DNA from: an uncultured Clostridia bacterium | GTDB taxonomy: Bacteria > Bacillota > Clostridia > Oscillospirales > Oscillospiraceae | Length of the DNA: 17,338 nt | Assembly: GCA_947177115.1 (NCBI GenBank) | Contig: CAMWTG010000018.1 | Span: forward strand, 1-17,338 | Direction of reading: 5' to 3' | In this document: in pieces, positions 5,939-13,328 of the stretch | Layout of the letters: every line of letters begins with the position of its first letter | Numbering within the stretch: the stretch's first letter is position 1 | Translations under genes and position numbers: made by a program | The notes under the pieces: model-generated | Databases searched by the model: none | Seen by the model: the letters and a program-made list of their open reading frames with translations, nothing else | What the model was told of the DNA's origin: nothing

Positions 5939-7249
5939 TCATGCCTTCAGCCGTATCTCCAGCACCGTGTCTGTGCCGTCCGGCAATACCGGATCCAGTC
6001 CCAGATCCGCAAAGGCCAGTTCCGGATAGTCGCTGTGGACCCAGGTCCTGGAAAGCGGCACCTCGCTGCCGTCCGCCAGACGGCGGATCCGGAGGATACT
6101 GTCCTCCTTAATGCCGGACAGAGGGACGGGACCGATGGTGTTGTCAAAAATGTGGACATACAGCGTATCCCCTTTGCGGGTGATCCGTCCGTACTCCGGC
6201 TTCTCCAGTCCGGAGGGGCCGCAGCCGTAGATGCTCTCACCGTTGTGCTCCATCCACGCGCCGATCTCCTTCAGGATCGCCAGGGATTCCCGGGGAAACC
6301 GCCCCTTGGCATCCGGCCCTACGTTCAGCAGCAGGTTGCCCCCCTTACTGACGCACTCCACCAGTTTCCGGATCAGCATGGAGGCGGGTTTATAGCAGTG
6401 ATCCGTGGCACAGTAGCCCCAATGGTTGTTCATGGTAACGCAGCTCTCCCACACCAGGGGGTTCCCCTCCGCGTCCCGCAGGCCATAGGGCGGGATGATC
6501 TGCTCGGGGCTGACAAAATCCCCGTGATAGGGCGTGGGCTTGCAGGCGGCCAGAGAGCCGAAGCCCTGTCCGCTGACCTCCAGCCGGTTGTCGATGATGA
6601 CTCCCGGCTGGAGCTCGCGCACCATGTCCACCAATTCCGTGGCCCGCCAGGCCTCTCCCCGCAGCTCGCCGTAGGAGAAGTCGAACCACAAAATGTCCAG
6701 CTTGCCGTAGTTGGTGCATAGTTCCCTGACCTGATTGTGCATGTACTCCAGATAGCGGCCAAAATCCCGGCCCTCGTTGCCATAGGCAGGGTCATCCCGC
6801 ATGGGGTGGTTCTCATCGCCGTAGTGGGGGAAATCCGGGTGCCGCCAGTCGATGAGGGAAAAGTACAGTCCCGCCCGCAGGCCCCGCTCCCTGGCGGCGT
6901 CCAGATACTCCCGGACAAAATCCCGGCCCGAAGGGGTGTTGGTCGACTTAAAATCCGTATAGGCGCTGTCAAAGAGGCAGAAGCCGTCGTGGTGCTTGGC
7001 AGTCATAACTACGTACCGCATCCCCGCCGCCTTGGCCGCATCCATCCAGGCCCCCATGTCGCAGTCCAGCGGGTTAAATTCCCGGAGATAGGGATCATAG
7101 TCCTCGTTGGGAATACGCTCCACGCTGCGGACCCACTCGCCTCTGGCCGGGATGGCGTACAGCCCCCAGTGGATGAACATCCCGAACCGAGCCCGGGTAT
7201 ACCAGGCCATCCTCTGCTCATATTCTTCCCGCGAAAATTGATATGCCAT
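5939..7249 (-). CDS. Alpha-L-fucosidase, glycoside hydrolase family 29
   Basis: A 436-aa GH29 enzyme that removes terminal alpha-L-fucose from glycans such as mucin or milk oligosaccharides. Family marks in order: RFGMFIHWGLYA (21-32), YVVMTAKHHDGFCLFDS (79-95, with the sugar-binding His pair 86-87), the strand LDILWFDFSYGE (184-195) with Asp190 as the expected nucleophile, and LLLNVGPDAKG (306-316). The length covers the catalytic barrel plus a short C-terminal beta region. There is no signal peptide, so it should act in the cytoplasm on imported oligosaccharides. GAGGAGG precedes the start. It is the last gene of a leftward operon, 32 nt after the transglutaminase-like gene. The acid/base residue varies in GH29 and I cannot assign it safely. 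Confidence 0.93.
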   Translation of the reverse strand: MAYQFSREEYEQRMAWYTRARFGMFIHWGLYAIPARGEWVRSVERIPNEDYDPYLREFNPLDCDMGAWMDAAKAAGMRYVVMTAKHHDGFCLFDSAYTDFKSTNTPSGRDFVREYLDAARERGLRAGLYFSLIDWRHPDFPHYGDENHPMRDDPAYGNEGRDFGRYLEYMHNQVRELCTNYGKLDILWFDFSYGELRGEAWRATELVDMVRELQPGVIIDNRLEVSGQGFGSLAACKPTPYHGDFVSPEQIIPPYGLRDAEGNPLVWESCVTMNNHWGYCATDHCYKPASMLIRKLVECVSKGGNLLLNVGPDAKGRFPRESLAILKEIGAWMEHNGESIYGCGPSGLEKPEYGRITRKGDTLYVHIFDNTIGPVPLSGIKEDSILRIRRLADGSEVPLSRTWVHSDYPELAFADLGLDPVLPDGTDTVLEIRLKA

Positions 7250-7281
7250 ATTATTCCTCCTCGGTTGCCTCTTTTCCTCCG

Positions 7282-9810
7282 TCAGCTCAGACGGCAGATC
7301 TTAACGATCATATCCCCGCTGCCCACATTATAGCCGCTGCTGGCGTAGACCGCGTTGAGCGGCCCCGCCGCAGCAATGATCAGCGGCAGCTTCTCGTGGT
7401 CCACGTACAGCCGCCGGGCCAGGGTCTCCACATTTGGCCCGAAACTGTCGTAGTACACCCGGATCTGTCCGAAAGCCGCCAGGACCTTTTGCAGCTTGGC
7501 GTTTTCCAGCGCCGTCCGGTCCCGGACCATAAAGATGATATCCGCCGGAAGGCTTCTGAACTCCGCCTCCCGCTCCAGAAGCTCGTTCAGGATATGCTCC
7601 GTTGGCTCCCGGCCTTCCTCCAGCCACATGAGCACCGCTTTCCCTTTCGTCAGCTCGCTGCCCAGCACCGGATGGCCCGCCTCGTCATAGACGGTAAAAT
7701 CCTCCAGCGCGAAGCTGCCCAGCATAGCCTCCACCGGCGCCTCGTACTTCTGCAGGCGGACGTTTTTCTTTTCCCCATTTTCCACACAGAGATGATACCT
7801 ACCGGCATACAGATCGCCGTTGGGCAGGCGGTTGGCGGTCACGATCCGGTAGATCCCCGCCCTTGCGGGGATCTCCAGCCGGTCCGCCTCCCAGTCCTTC
7901 CCGGTCAGGCGCAGCGTCCGGTACCCGTCCTCCGCAAGCAGGCTCACGGAAAAATCTGTCTCATACTGCCACTTTTCCCCCGGCGCCTTTTCCAGAACCA
8001 GCGTGCCCGCGCCGCCCGGAGGCGGCTCCACAGGCCGGAACCCGTCTCCCGCGTCATACTCCGCCTGCCCGTCCACCGGGTTCAACCGGGCGGCAATGCC
8101 CAGGGCGCGGCAGACCGTTACAAACAGGATCTTTTTCGACAACGGACTGGCATTTTTCACAGACAGCGCCCCCGCCGGGCCGGTGACCAGCTGAGCATAC
8201 TCCACATCAGGCGCAAAGCCAATGTTGGCCTGTATATATTCCCAGATCTTCACCGGACAGGCCCGAAACGCCGCCTTCTGCTCCTGTGTGAAATACTCCA
8301 GAATGAACCGCCGGCTTTTCCACAGCGGCTCGTGCAGAACCCTCGGACAGATCACATCGGGACCGCCTCCCGCACCCTGCTCCGCCGCCAGCGCCTCCCG
8401 GAGGACATCCGGGTCCACGTCCCGCCAGTCTTTTTCCGTCAGCGTCAGCAGCAGCCGCTCCTTCTCCCCGGCGTCAAATCTCTCATCCGCCAGAAAATCC
8501 AGCAGGCCCTCCATATTTCCGCAGCTTTTCTCCAGCAGCGCATAGACCGCCTGACTGCAGCCGTACCTGCGCACCGCTTCCCCCGCGCGGACAGGGTCGA
8601 ACATACCCTCGGCCCGCCGCTGCCGCTTTTCGCCGGCGGCGGCGCTCTTCTGCCGGCCGCGGGCGCGCTGGCCGTCTGTCAGCGCCTTGCCCCTGGGCCC
8701 ACGGTCCCGGGGCGCGTAGGAGATAAACTCCTCCCAGGTATCGAAAACCGGCGGTTTCTCCGACAGGACCAGCTCCACCCGATCCGTATCCGCCGCACTG
8801 ACCGTCCGCTCACACCAGGCGTCCCCCTTTGCCGCCCGCAGGTGGACGCTGCCCAGGCCGCAGGTCAGACCGGTCAGGCCGTCTTCCCCCGTGACCGTCA
8901 CAGCCGCCGGGAAAATGCCAGAGTAATTGAGGATGCCAAAAGTTACCTGCGCCCCTTCCACAGCCGCGCCCGCCTCATCTCTTACCGCAGCCGTAAGCCG
9001 CTTTGTCTCCGCATAGCGGGGCAGATGGTTCAGAAATGTGACCGCGCCCGCCTGAGCAATCACCTCTTCGCCGGAGATCTCCCCGAAGCACCGGCTGTGG
9101 ATCACCATGGCCCGGCTGGCCGCGCTGGTGAACCAGCCCCGGTCCAGAACCTCCTCTGGCTCGCAGGCGCCCAGGAAGTGCCAGCCGCCGCCGCACCAGA
9201 CCTCCACCCATGCGTGGTTGTCATCGCAATGGGCCCAGCGGGGCGTATAGATCTGCCGGGCCGGGATGCCCAGGGCGCGGAAAACGTTGACGGCAAAGAC
9301 GGACTCCTCGCCGCACCGGCCAAAGCCGGAGCGGTACGCCCCCATAGCGGAAATAGTCCGGTCATCCGTGGACCGGTAGGTCACATGCTCCGCGCACCAG
9401 TAATTGGCCTCGATGACCGCCTCCTCATCCGGCAGGCCCCGGACCCGGTCCTTCACAAGGCGGTAAAATTCCTTCCGGCAGTCGCGCAGCTCCTCCTCAT
9501 TGACCCGGATGTGCAGCACATAGTTGAGAAAAATGTCCTCCGGCAGCTCCTTGGCATAGGGGGAATTCTCCCGCAGAAATACCCCGTGCTCCGCGCAGGA
9601 GAGGAACAGCGGGAAATCGTAGTTGGCCCAGTCGCTCAAGGGGCTGTTGGCGTACAGCCATTTCACCGCCGGGACCACGCTGTCCGCGGCCCGGCCCTTC
9701 ACGCCGGCCAGGCCATTGAGGATCTCCCGCTTCTTCTCCTCCCCCGCCCGCTCCAGCAGTGCGGCAAATTTCGCCCCGGCAGCATCCGCCGTTCGTGTTG
9801 AAAAAATCAT
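7282..9810 (-). CDS. Large transglutaminase-like protein with a degenerate second copy and thioredoxin-like C-terminus
   Basis: An 842-aa protein without signal peptide. Residues 125-235 are a transglutaminase-like (papain-fold) core: GFGRCGEES with Cys166, followed by FRALGIPAR, and CDDNHAWVEVW with His199. The third catalytic residue, usually Asp in a WxxVDP-type strand, is here in WHFLGACEPEE, so Glu217 or a nearby residue must serve, if any. Residues 270-352 look like an Ig-like beta domain. A basic linker (368-402) leads to a second transglutaminase-like stretch (about 500-585) with CRALGIAAR but Pro where the catalytic Cys should be. Residues 690-842 resemble a thioredoxin fold without a CxxC motif. 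The transglutaminase family includes proteases and peptide:N-glycanases; the fucosidase next door makes glycopeptide breakdown one possible role. That is inference. Confidence 0.75.
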   Translation of the reverse strand: MIFSTRTADAAGAKFAALLERAGEEKKREILNGLAGVKGRAADSVVPAVKWLYANSPLSDWANYDFPLFLSCAEHGVFLRENSPYAKELPEDIFLNYVLHIRVNEEELRDCRKEFYRLVKDRVRGLPDEEAVIEANYWCAEHVTYRSTDDRTISAMGAYRSGFGRCGEESVFAVNVFRALGIPARQIYTPRWAHCDDNHAWVEVWCGGGWHFLGACEPEEVLDRGWFTSAASRAMVIHSRCFGEISGEEVIAQAGAVTFLNHLPRYAETKRLTAAVRDEAGAAVEGAQVTFGILNYSGIFPAAVTVTGEDGLTGLTCGLGSVHLRAAKGDAWCERTVSAADTDRVELVLSEKPPVFDTWEEFISYAPRDRGPRGKALTDGQRARGRQKSAAAGEKRQRRAEGMFDPVRAGEAVRRYGCSQAVYALLEKSCGNMEGLLDFLADERFDAGEKERLLLTLTEKDWRDVDPDVLREALAAEQGAGGGPDVICPRVLHEPLWKSRRFILEYFTQEQKAAFRACPVKIWEYIQANIGFAPDVEYAQLVTGPAGALSVKNASPLSKKILFVTVCRALGIAARLNPVDGQAEYDAGDGFRPVEPPPGGAGTLVLEKAPGEKWQYETDFSVSLLAEDGYRTLRLTGKDWEADRLEIPARAGIYRIVTANRLPNGDLYAGRYHLCVENGEKKNVRLQKYEAPVEAMLGSFALEDFTVYDEAGHPVLGSELTKGKAVLMWLEEGREPTEHILNELLEREAEFRSLPADIIFMVRDRTALENAKLQKVLAAFGQIRVYYDSFGPNVETLARRLYVDHEKLPLIIAAAGPLNAVYASSGYNVGSGDMIVKICRLS

Positions 9811-9819
9811 AGCGCCTCC

Positions 9820-10575
9820 TCACCGCGTCAGACTGTGGACGATCTGCGCGCAGCGCCGGAATTCCTCCTCGTCCGTCCGCCACAGCTCATACTCCGACAG
9901 AGACGGCAGCCCCATGGAGACCGTACTTTTGCGGTAAACCATACCGCTGTCCACAGGCGCCTTCCGCCCGGTGGTATGGAAGGAGGTGATGCCGGCGCAG
10001 TCATGGATCAGCTGAATATTGTCCTTCTTTACGCCGCAGCCGGCCATAATATCGATCCGTCCCGCCGCCCTGCTTTGCAGCTCCCGCAGCAGGTCCCTGC
10101 CCGCCGCAGCGTCCCGCTCCTGGCCGGAAGTCAGGATCGTCCGGCAGCCCAAGCGGACAGCCGCCTCCAGCGCGGCAAAAGGATCACAGGTCATGTCAAA
10201 AGCGCGGTGCAGGGTCACGTCCATGCCATTGGCCCGGCTGGCCAGCCGTCCCATGGCCTCCTCGTCCAGAGCGCCCTCCCGCGTCAGCACGCCGATGACC
10301 ACGCCGTTGGCCCCCAGGTCCCGGAAGGCTTCGATCTCCTCCCCCATTTCCTCCAGCTCCGCCTCATCGTAAAGGAAATCCCCGAACCGGGGGCGGATCA
10401 GGACATTGACCGGTACGCCGCAGTCCCGCCGGACCTGGCGGAACAGGGAAAGCGAGGGCGTTGTGCCCCCAATGGCCAGATTGGCGCACAGCTCCAGGCG
10501 GTCCGCGCCGCCCCTGGCCGCCGCCATGACGGACGCATAGGAATCCACGCAGGCTTCGATCAGCGGTCTATTCAT
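9820..10575 (-). CDS. cutC: CutC family TIM-barrel protein
   Basis: A 251-aa protein (252 if the adjacent ATG at 10578 is used). CutC marks in order: IEACVDSYAS, GGADRLELCANLAIGGTTPS (near 22-42), VNVLIRPRFGDFLYDEAE (57-74), VTLHRAFDMT (120-129), ILTSGQE (147-153) and IMAGCGVKKDNI. The family has a TIM-barrel fold. It was named for a proposed role in copper homeostasis, but that role is disputed. Its position at the head of an operon with a fucosidase and a transglutaminase-like protein argues for a part in carbohydrate or glycoconjugate breakdown here. The 10575 start is preferred because AAGGAG is 7 nt away rather than 4. Its TGA lies inside the ribosome-binding site of the next gene, suggesting coupled translation. 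Confidence 0.88.
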   Translation of the reverse strand: MNRPLIEACVDSYASVMAAARGGADRLELCANLAIGGTTPSLSLFRQVRRDCGVPVNVLIRPRFGDFLYDEAELEEMGEEIEAFRDLGANGVVIGVLTREGALDEEAMGRLASRANGMDVTLHRAFDMTCDPFAALEAAVRLGCRTILTSGQERDAAAGRDLLRELQSRAAGRIDIMAGCGVKKDNIQLIHDCAGITSFHTTGRKAPVDSGMVYRKSTVSMGLPSLSEYELWRTDEEEFRRCAQIVHSLTR

Positions 10576-10610
10576 CATTTTGCTCCTTTCGGACTCTATT
10601 GTTATTACAG

Positions 10611-10655
10611 GGCAATTGCCGGTTTGATTCTATCGCAGCCGGGGCCACCTGTCAA
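10611..10655 (-). promoter_or_regulatory. Promoter of the cutC-transglutaminase-GH29 operon, with palindrome at the start site
   Basis: Read leftward: a perfect -35 TTGACA (10655-10650), a 17-nt spacer and -10 TAGAAT (10632-10627), one base off consensus. A 10-bp palindrome GGCAATTGCC (10611-10620) lies at the predicted start of transcription and could be a repressor site. The leader to the cutC ATG is about 45 nt. Confidence 0.75.
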
Positions 10656-10755
10656 CAGAGATTCTCCCATGCGCCGCCCGCCCGGAACAAAAGGAAGGCG
10701 CGGAAAAATTTTCGTCCTCTTGTTACACAATTGTAAATCTTTTTTCCTTTCTTTG

Positions 10756-10764
10756 TGGTACACT
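10756..10764 (+). promoter_or_regulatory. Extended -10 promoter of the VanW-family gene
   Basis: TGG directly before TACACT makes an extended -10 element (TGnTACACT). No good -35 box stands upstream, which extended -10 promoters can do without. Transcription would begin near 10771. The leader then has a short hairpin TCCCCC/GGGGGA (10791-10796 with 10804-10809) just before the GGAGGAGG site of the gene. Confidence 0.5.
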
Positions 10765-10825
10765 AGAAAATGTGATTTTATGCGAAAACTTCCCCCCGCA
10801 TTTGGGGGAGAAGGAGGAGGTTGCC

Positions 10826-12538
10826 ATGGCCGGAAAACGGGTCGCCCAAGGGGAACCGGTACAGATGAAGGAAAAACGCTCCAAAGCGGGCTGGATCGCC
10901 GCAGGTATCGCCATCGCTGCATTGTTGGCGGCCGGTATCGCGGTTTTCTGTGCGTATACGGGCGGCTATGATAAGGTATTCCCCGGCGTGATGCTGGGGG
11001 ACAGGGATTTGTCGGGACTCTCCCAGCAGCAGCTGCGGCAGACGGTGTCGGCGGACGCGCTGCTGTCAGGGCGGGTGACCATCGCCGCCGGCGGCGAGGA
11101 GCTGGACAAGCGCACCCAGCGGGAGCTGGGCGCGTACATCGACAGCGGAAGCCTGACCGATGCGATCTGGCGGGTGGGCCGGGAGGAGGGAAGCCTGAGC
11201 TGGCTGAAAAACGCCTGGACCATGCTCCGCGGCCTGGCGGGAGCGGACGTCCCCATAGACCTGGACGTCTATTACGATGACGCCGTGCTGCGGCGCACGG
11301 CGGAGGAGATGTCCCGGATCTTTGACAGGGATCCGGTGGATGGCAGCTATGAGCTGACCGCCGATGGCATCTACGCCACCAAGCCCGCCGAGGGCCGCGC
11401 CCTGGACCAGCCGGGTCTGATCCAGGCCCTGACCGGCCTCAACGGCGGGGCAGGGACTGTGGACGCGCCCTTCGACTCCGTGCCCGGCCAGGAGCTGGAC
11501 CTGGAGGCGGTGGCCCGGGAACTGAACGCCGAGCCCAGCCCTGCCCGGTACGATATCCCCACCGGCAAGGTCGTGGACGGACAGGTGGGCGTGGATCTGG
11601 ACCCACAGGCGGCTCAATTCGCCCTGGACGCGGCGGCCCCCGGGGAAACCATCCGCCTCCCCGCCGAGGTGACGTATCCCTCCATGACCGCCGAGGAGCT
11701 GGAGGCAGTGCTGTTCCGGGACGTGCTGGGCACGGTGACCACCAAGGTGGGGGGCACCAGTGTCCGCCGCAACAACGTCCGGCTGGCGGGAGAATGCTGC
11801 AACGGCGTAGTCCTCAACGATGGCGATATTTTCGATTATAACGAGGTGGTGGGCCGCCGGACCACCGCCCGGGGCTTTGGCGCGGCGCCGGCCTATGTCA
11901 ACGGCGAAACCGTGGAGACCGTAGGCGGCGGCATCTGCCAGGTGTCCAGCACCATTTATTACGCCACCCTTCTGGCAAACCTGGAGATCGTGGAGCGCTA
12001 CGCCCACCGCTATGCGCCCAGCTACATCACCTGGGGCATGGACGCCACCGTCAGCTGGGGCGGTCCGGAGTTCCGGTTCAAGAACAATACGGGATATCCC
12101 ATCCGTCTGGACGTGAAGTACGAAAACAACCGGATCACGGTGGACGTAGTAGGCACCAAGACGGATGACACATATGTTAAAATGACCTACAAGGTCCTTG
12201 GGGACACCCCCTATGAGACGGAGTATGTGGAAACGGACGAACTGGACTGGGGCGCTCAGCAGCAGAAGCAGAGTCCCTATACCGGCCATCAGGTCGTTTC
12301 CTACCGGAACGTCTACAAAGGGGATGGAACGCTGATCTCCAGCGAAAAAGAGGCCAACAGCAACTATAAGAGCAGAAACGAGATCATTCTGGTGGGCACC
12401 CGGGGCAAGCCTGCCTCCGGCGGGGCGGCGCTGCCCGGCTCCGATGGCGGAACCGCCGGGCTGCCCTCGGACGATGGATATGACGAGCCGCAGCTGCCCC
12501 CGGACGATGGCGCTCCGGGACCCTCGATCTTCAGCTGA
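10826..12538 (+). CDS. VanW-family, membrane-anchored cell-wall protein
   Basis: A 570-aa protein with a basic N-terminus and one membrane segment (about 22-44), so the bulk lies outside the cell. Residues 50-300 look like the peptidoglycan-binding-type repeats usual before VanW. The VanW domain spans about 310-445, with NDGDIFDYNEVVGRRT (331-346) and the signature VGGGICQVSSTIYYA (366-380). Residues 455-526 resemble a G5-type beta domain. The tail (528-570) is a low-complexity Gly/Pro/Asp stretch. VanW is named from vancomycin clusters, but most members, like this one with no van genes nearby, are of unknown function in the cell wall. The start at 10826 is chosen for GGAGGAGG five bases upstream; a frame from 10772 lacks such a site. 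It stands alone, ended by a strong terminator. Confidence 0.88.
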   Translation: MAGKRVAQGEPVQMKEKRSKAGWIAAGIAIAALLAAGIAVFCAYTGGYDKVFPGVMLGDRDLSGLSQQQLRQTVSADALLSGRVTIAAGGEELDKRTQRELGAYIDSGSLTDAIWRVGREEGSLSWLKNAWTMLRGLAGADVPIDLDVYYDDAVLRRTAEEMSRIFDRDPVDGSYELTADGIYATKPAEGRALDQPGLIQALTGLNGGAGTVDAPFDSVPGQELDLEAVARELNAEPSPARYDIPTGKVVDGQVGVDLDPQAAQFALDAAAPGETIRLPAEVTYPSMTAEELEAVLFRDVLGTVTTKVGGTSVRRNNVRLAGECCNGVVLNDGDIFDYNEVVGRRTTARGFGAAPAYVNGETVETVGGGICQVSSTIYYATLLANLEIVERYAHRYAPSYITWGMDATVSWGGPEFRFKNNTGYPIRLDVKYENNRITVDVVGTKTDDTYVKMTYKVLGDTPYETEYVETDELDWGAQQQKQSPYTGHQVVSYRNVYKGDGTLISSEKEANSNYKSRNEIILVGTRGKPASGGAALPGSDGGTAGLPSDDGYDEPQLPPDDGAPGPSIFS

Positions 12539-12541
12539 ACG

Positions 12542-12583
12542 TTTTTCCCCGCGTCTATAGGGCGCGGGGAAAAATTTTTTTAT
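12542..12583 (+). terminator. Intrinsic terminator of the VanW-family gene
   Basis: A 12-bp stem, TTTTTCCCCGCG (12542-12553) with CGCGGGGAAAAA (12563-12574), has a 9-nt loop and is followed by seven T. It begins three bases after the VanW stop codon. Confidence 0.93.
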
Positions 12584-12587
12584 TTCC

Positions 12588-12620
12588 TGTCAACACTTCC
12601 CCCTTCTCATCCGTTATATA
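12588..12620 (+). promoter_or_regulatory. Candidate ECF-type (self-recognised) promoter of the sigma-factor unit
   Basis: GTCAAC (12589-12594) and CCGTTATATA (12611-12620) are separated by 16-17 nt. An AAC-containing -35 and a CGT-containing -10 are the usual marks of ECF sigma promoters, while no sigma-A -35 fits the TATATA at the usual spacing. Since the next gene is an ECF-like sigma factor and these commonly drive themselves, autoregulation is likely. The exact consensus for this sigma group is not known to me. Confidence 0.45.
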
Positions 12621-12651
12621 GTCGAACACGCAAGAGAGGAGCCCCGCGGCA

Positions 12652-13116
12652 ATGGAAATAGAAGAGCTCTACGGCAGCTTTTATAAAGAGATGCTGGCCT
12701 ACTGCACCGCCATGACAAAAAGCAGGTCCTCCGCCGAGGACCTGGTCCAGGAGACCTATCTGCGGGCCTTCACCCACTGGGCGGACCTGGAGGCCCTGTC
12801 CAGAGGGCAGTGCCGCTCCTGGCTTTACAAGACCGCCCGTAACCTGTTCATCGACCAGGTCCGGAAGCAGTCCCATGAGACGCCCATGGAGGAGGAGCAC
12901 TTCCCCCTGGCCTCCTTCGAGGAGGACCTCAGTCAGGCCGCCGTGGCCCAGCTGATCGCCCGCCTGCCGGACGCCGAGCGCGCCCTTTTCAACCTGCGGT
13001 ATTTTGAAGGCTATAACGCAAAGGAGCTGGGGGACCTGTTCGGCCTCCCCTCCGCCACCGTCCGCTCCCGGCTGGCCTCCGCCAAACGGCGGCTGCGGCA
13101 GTGGATCGAAGAATAA
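12652..13116 (+). CDS. RNA polymerase sigma factor, sigma-70 family, ECF type
   Basis: A 154-aa two-domain sigma factor of ECF length. Region 2 spans about 1-72, with SAEDLVQETYLRAF (27-40) and WLYKTARNLFIDQVRK (57-72), the core-binding and -10-recognition helices. Region 4 spans about 95-152: LPDAERALFNLRYFEG (105-120) then the helix-turn-helix YNAKELGDLFGLPSATVRSR (121-140) that reads the -35 box. AGAGGAG precedes the ATG. Most ECF factors are held by a membrane anti-sigma factor encoded next door; none is seen here. The next two genes, in the same direction with short gaps, encode a 51-aa basic protein and a 401-aa beta-ladder protein. The signal it answers to is unknown. Confidence 0.92.
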   Translation: MEIEELYGSFYKEMLAYCTAMTKSRSSAEDLVQETYLRAFTHWADLEALSRGQCRSWLYKTARNLFIDQVRKQSHETPMEEEHFPLASFEEDLSQAAVAQLIARLPDAERALFNLRYFEGYNAKELGDLFGLPSATVRSRLASAKRRLRQWIEE

Positions 13117-13134
13117 GAAGGGAGGATATCTCTG

Positions 13135-13290
13135 ATGAAACGGACAAAGAAGGCCCCGCTGTGGTACAACCCTGTGGAGCGCACCCATCGGAACCCGGTC
13201 CGGGAGAGCGGCCTCACCGGCATGGCCGCCGACAAGGAGGGCCGGGCCCTGCTGGAATCCTACTGCCGCATCTACCGCAACAGGCTGTAA
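13135..13290 (+). CDS. 51-aa basic protein of unknown function
   Basis: A short frame of 51 codons starting at ATG 13135 and ending at TAA 13288-13290. GGGAGG stands about nine bases upstream, and the frame fills the gap between the sigma factor (18 nt before) and the beta-ladder gene (38 nt after), which supports it as real. The peptide is rich in Arg and Lys (MKRTKKAPLWYN at the start, YCRIYRNRL at the end), has no membrane segment and one Cys near the C-terminus. I do not recognise it. Its place directly behind an ECF sigma factor lacking an anti-sigma makes it a candidate modulator of that factor; this is inference. Confidence 0.65.
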   Translation: MKRTKKAPLWYNPVERTHRNPVRESGLTGMAADKEGRALLESYCRIYRNRL

Positions 13291-13328
13291 GAATTTAAAA
13301 TTCAAATATTTTTATGGAGGAATTTATC

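Noticed and set aside
7243..9801. Very long plus-strand frame opposite the transglutaminase-like gene
   Set aside because: The translation is Arg/Pro/Leu-rich without domains, while the minus strand has catalytic motifs and a good ribosome-binding site.
10826..12538. Vancomycin-resistance gene cluster
   Set aside because: VanW-domain proteins are widespread outside resistance clusters; no vanA/B-type ligase, vanH, vanX or VanRS genes are present.
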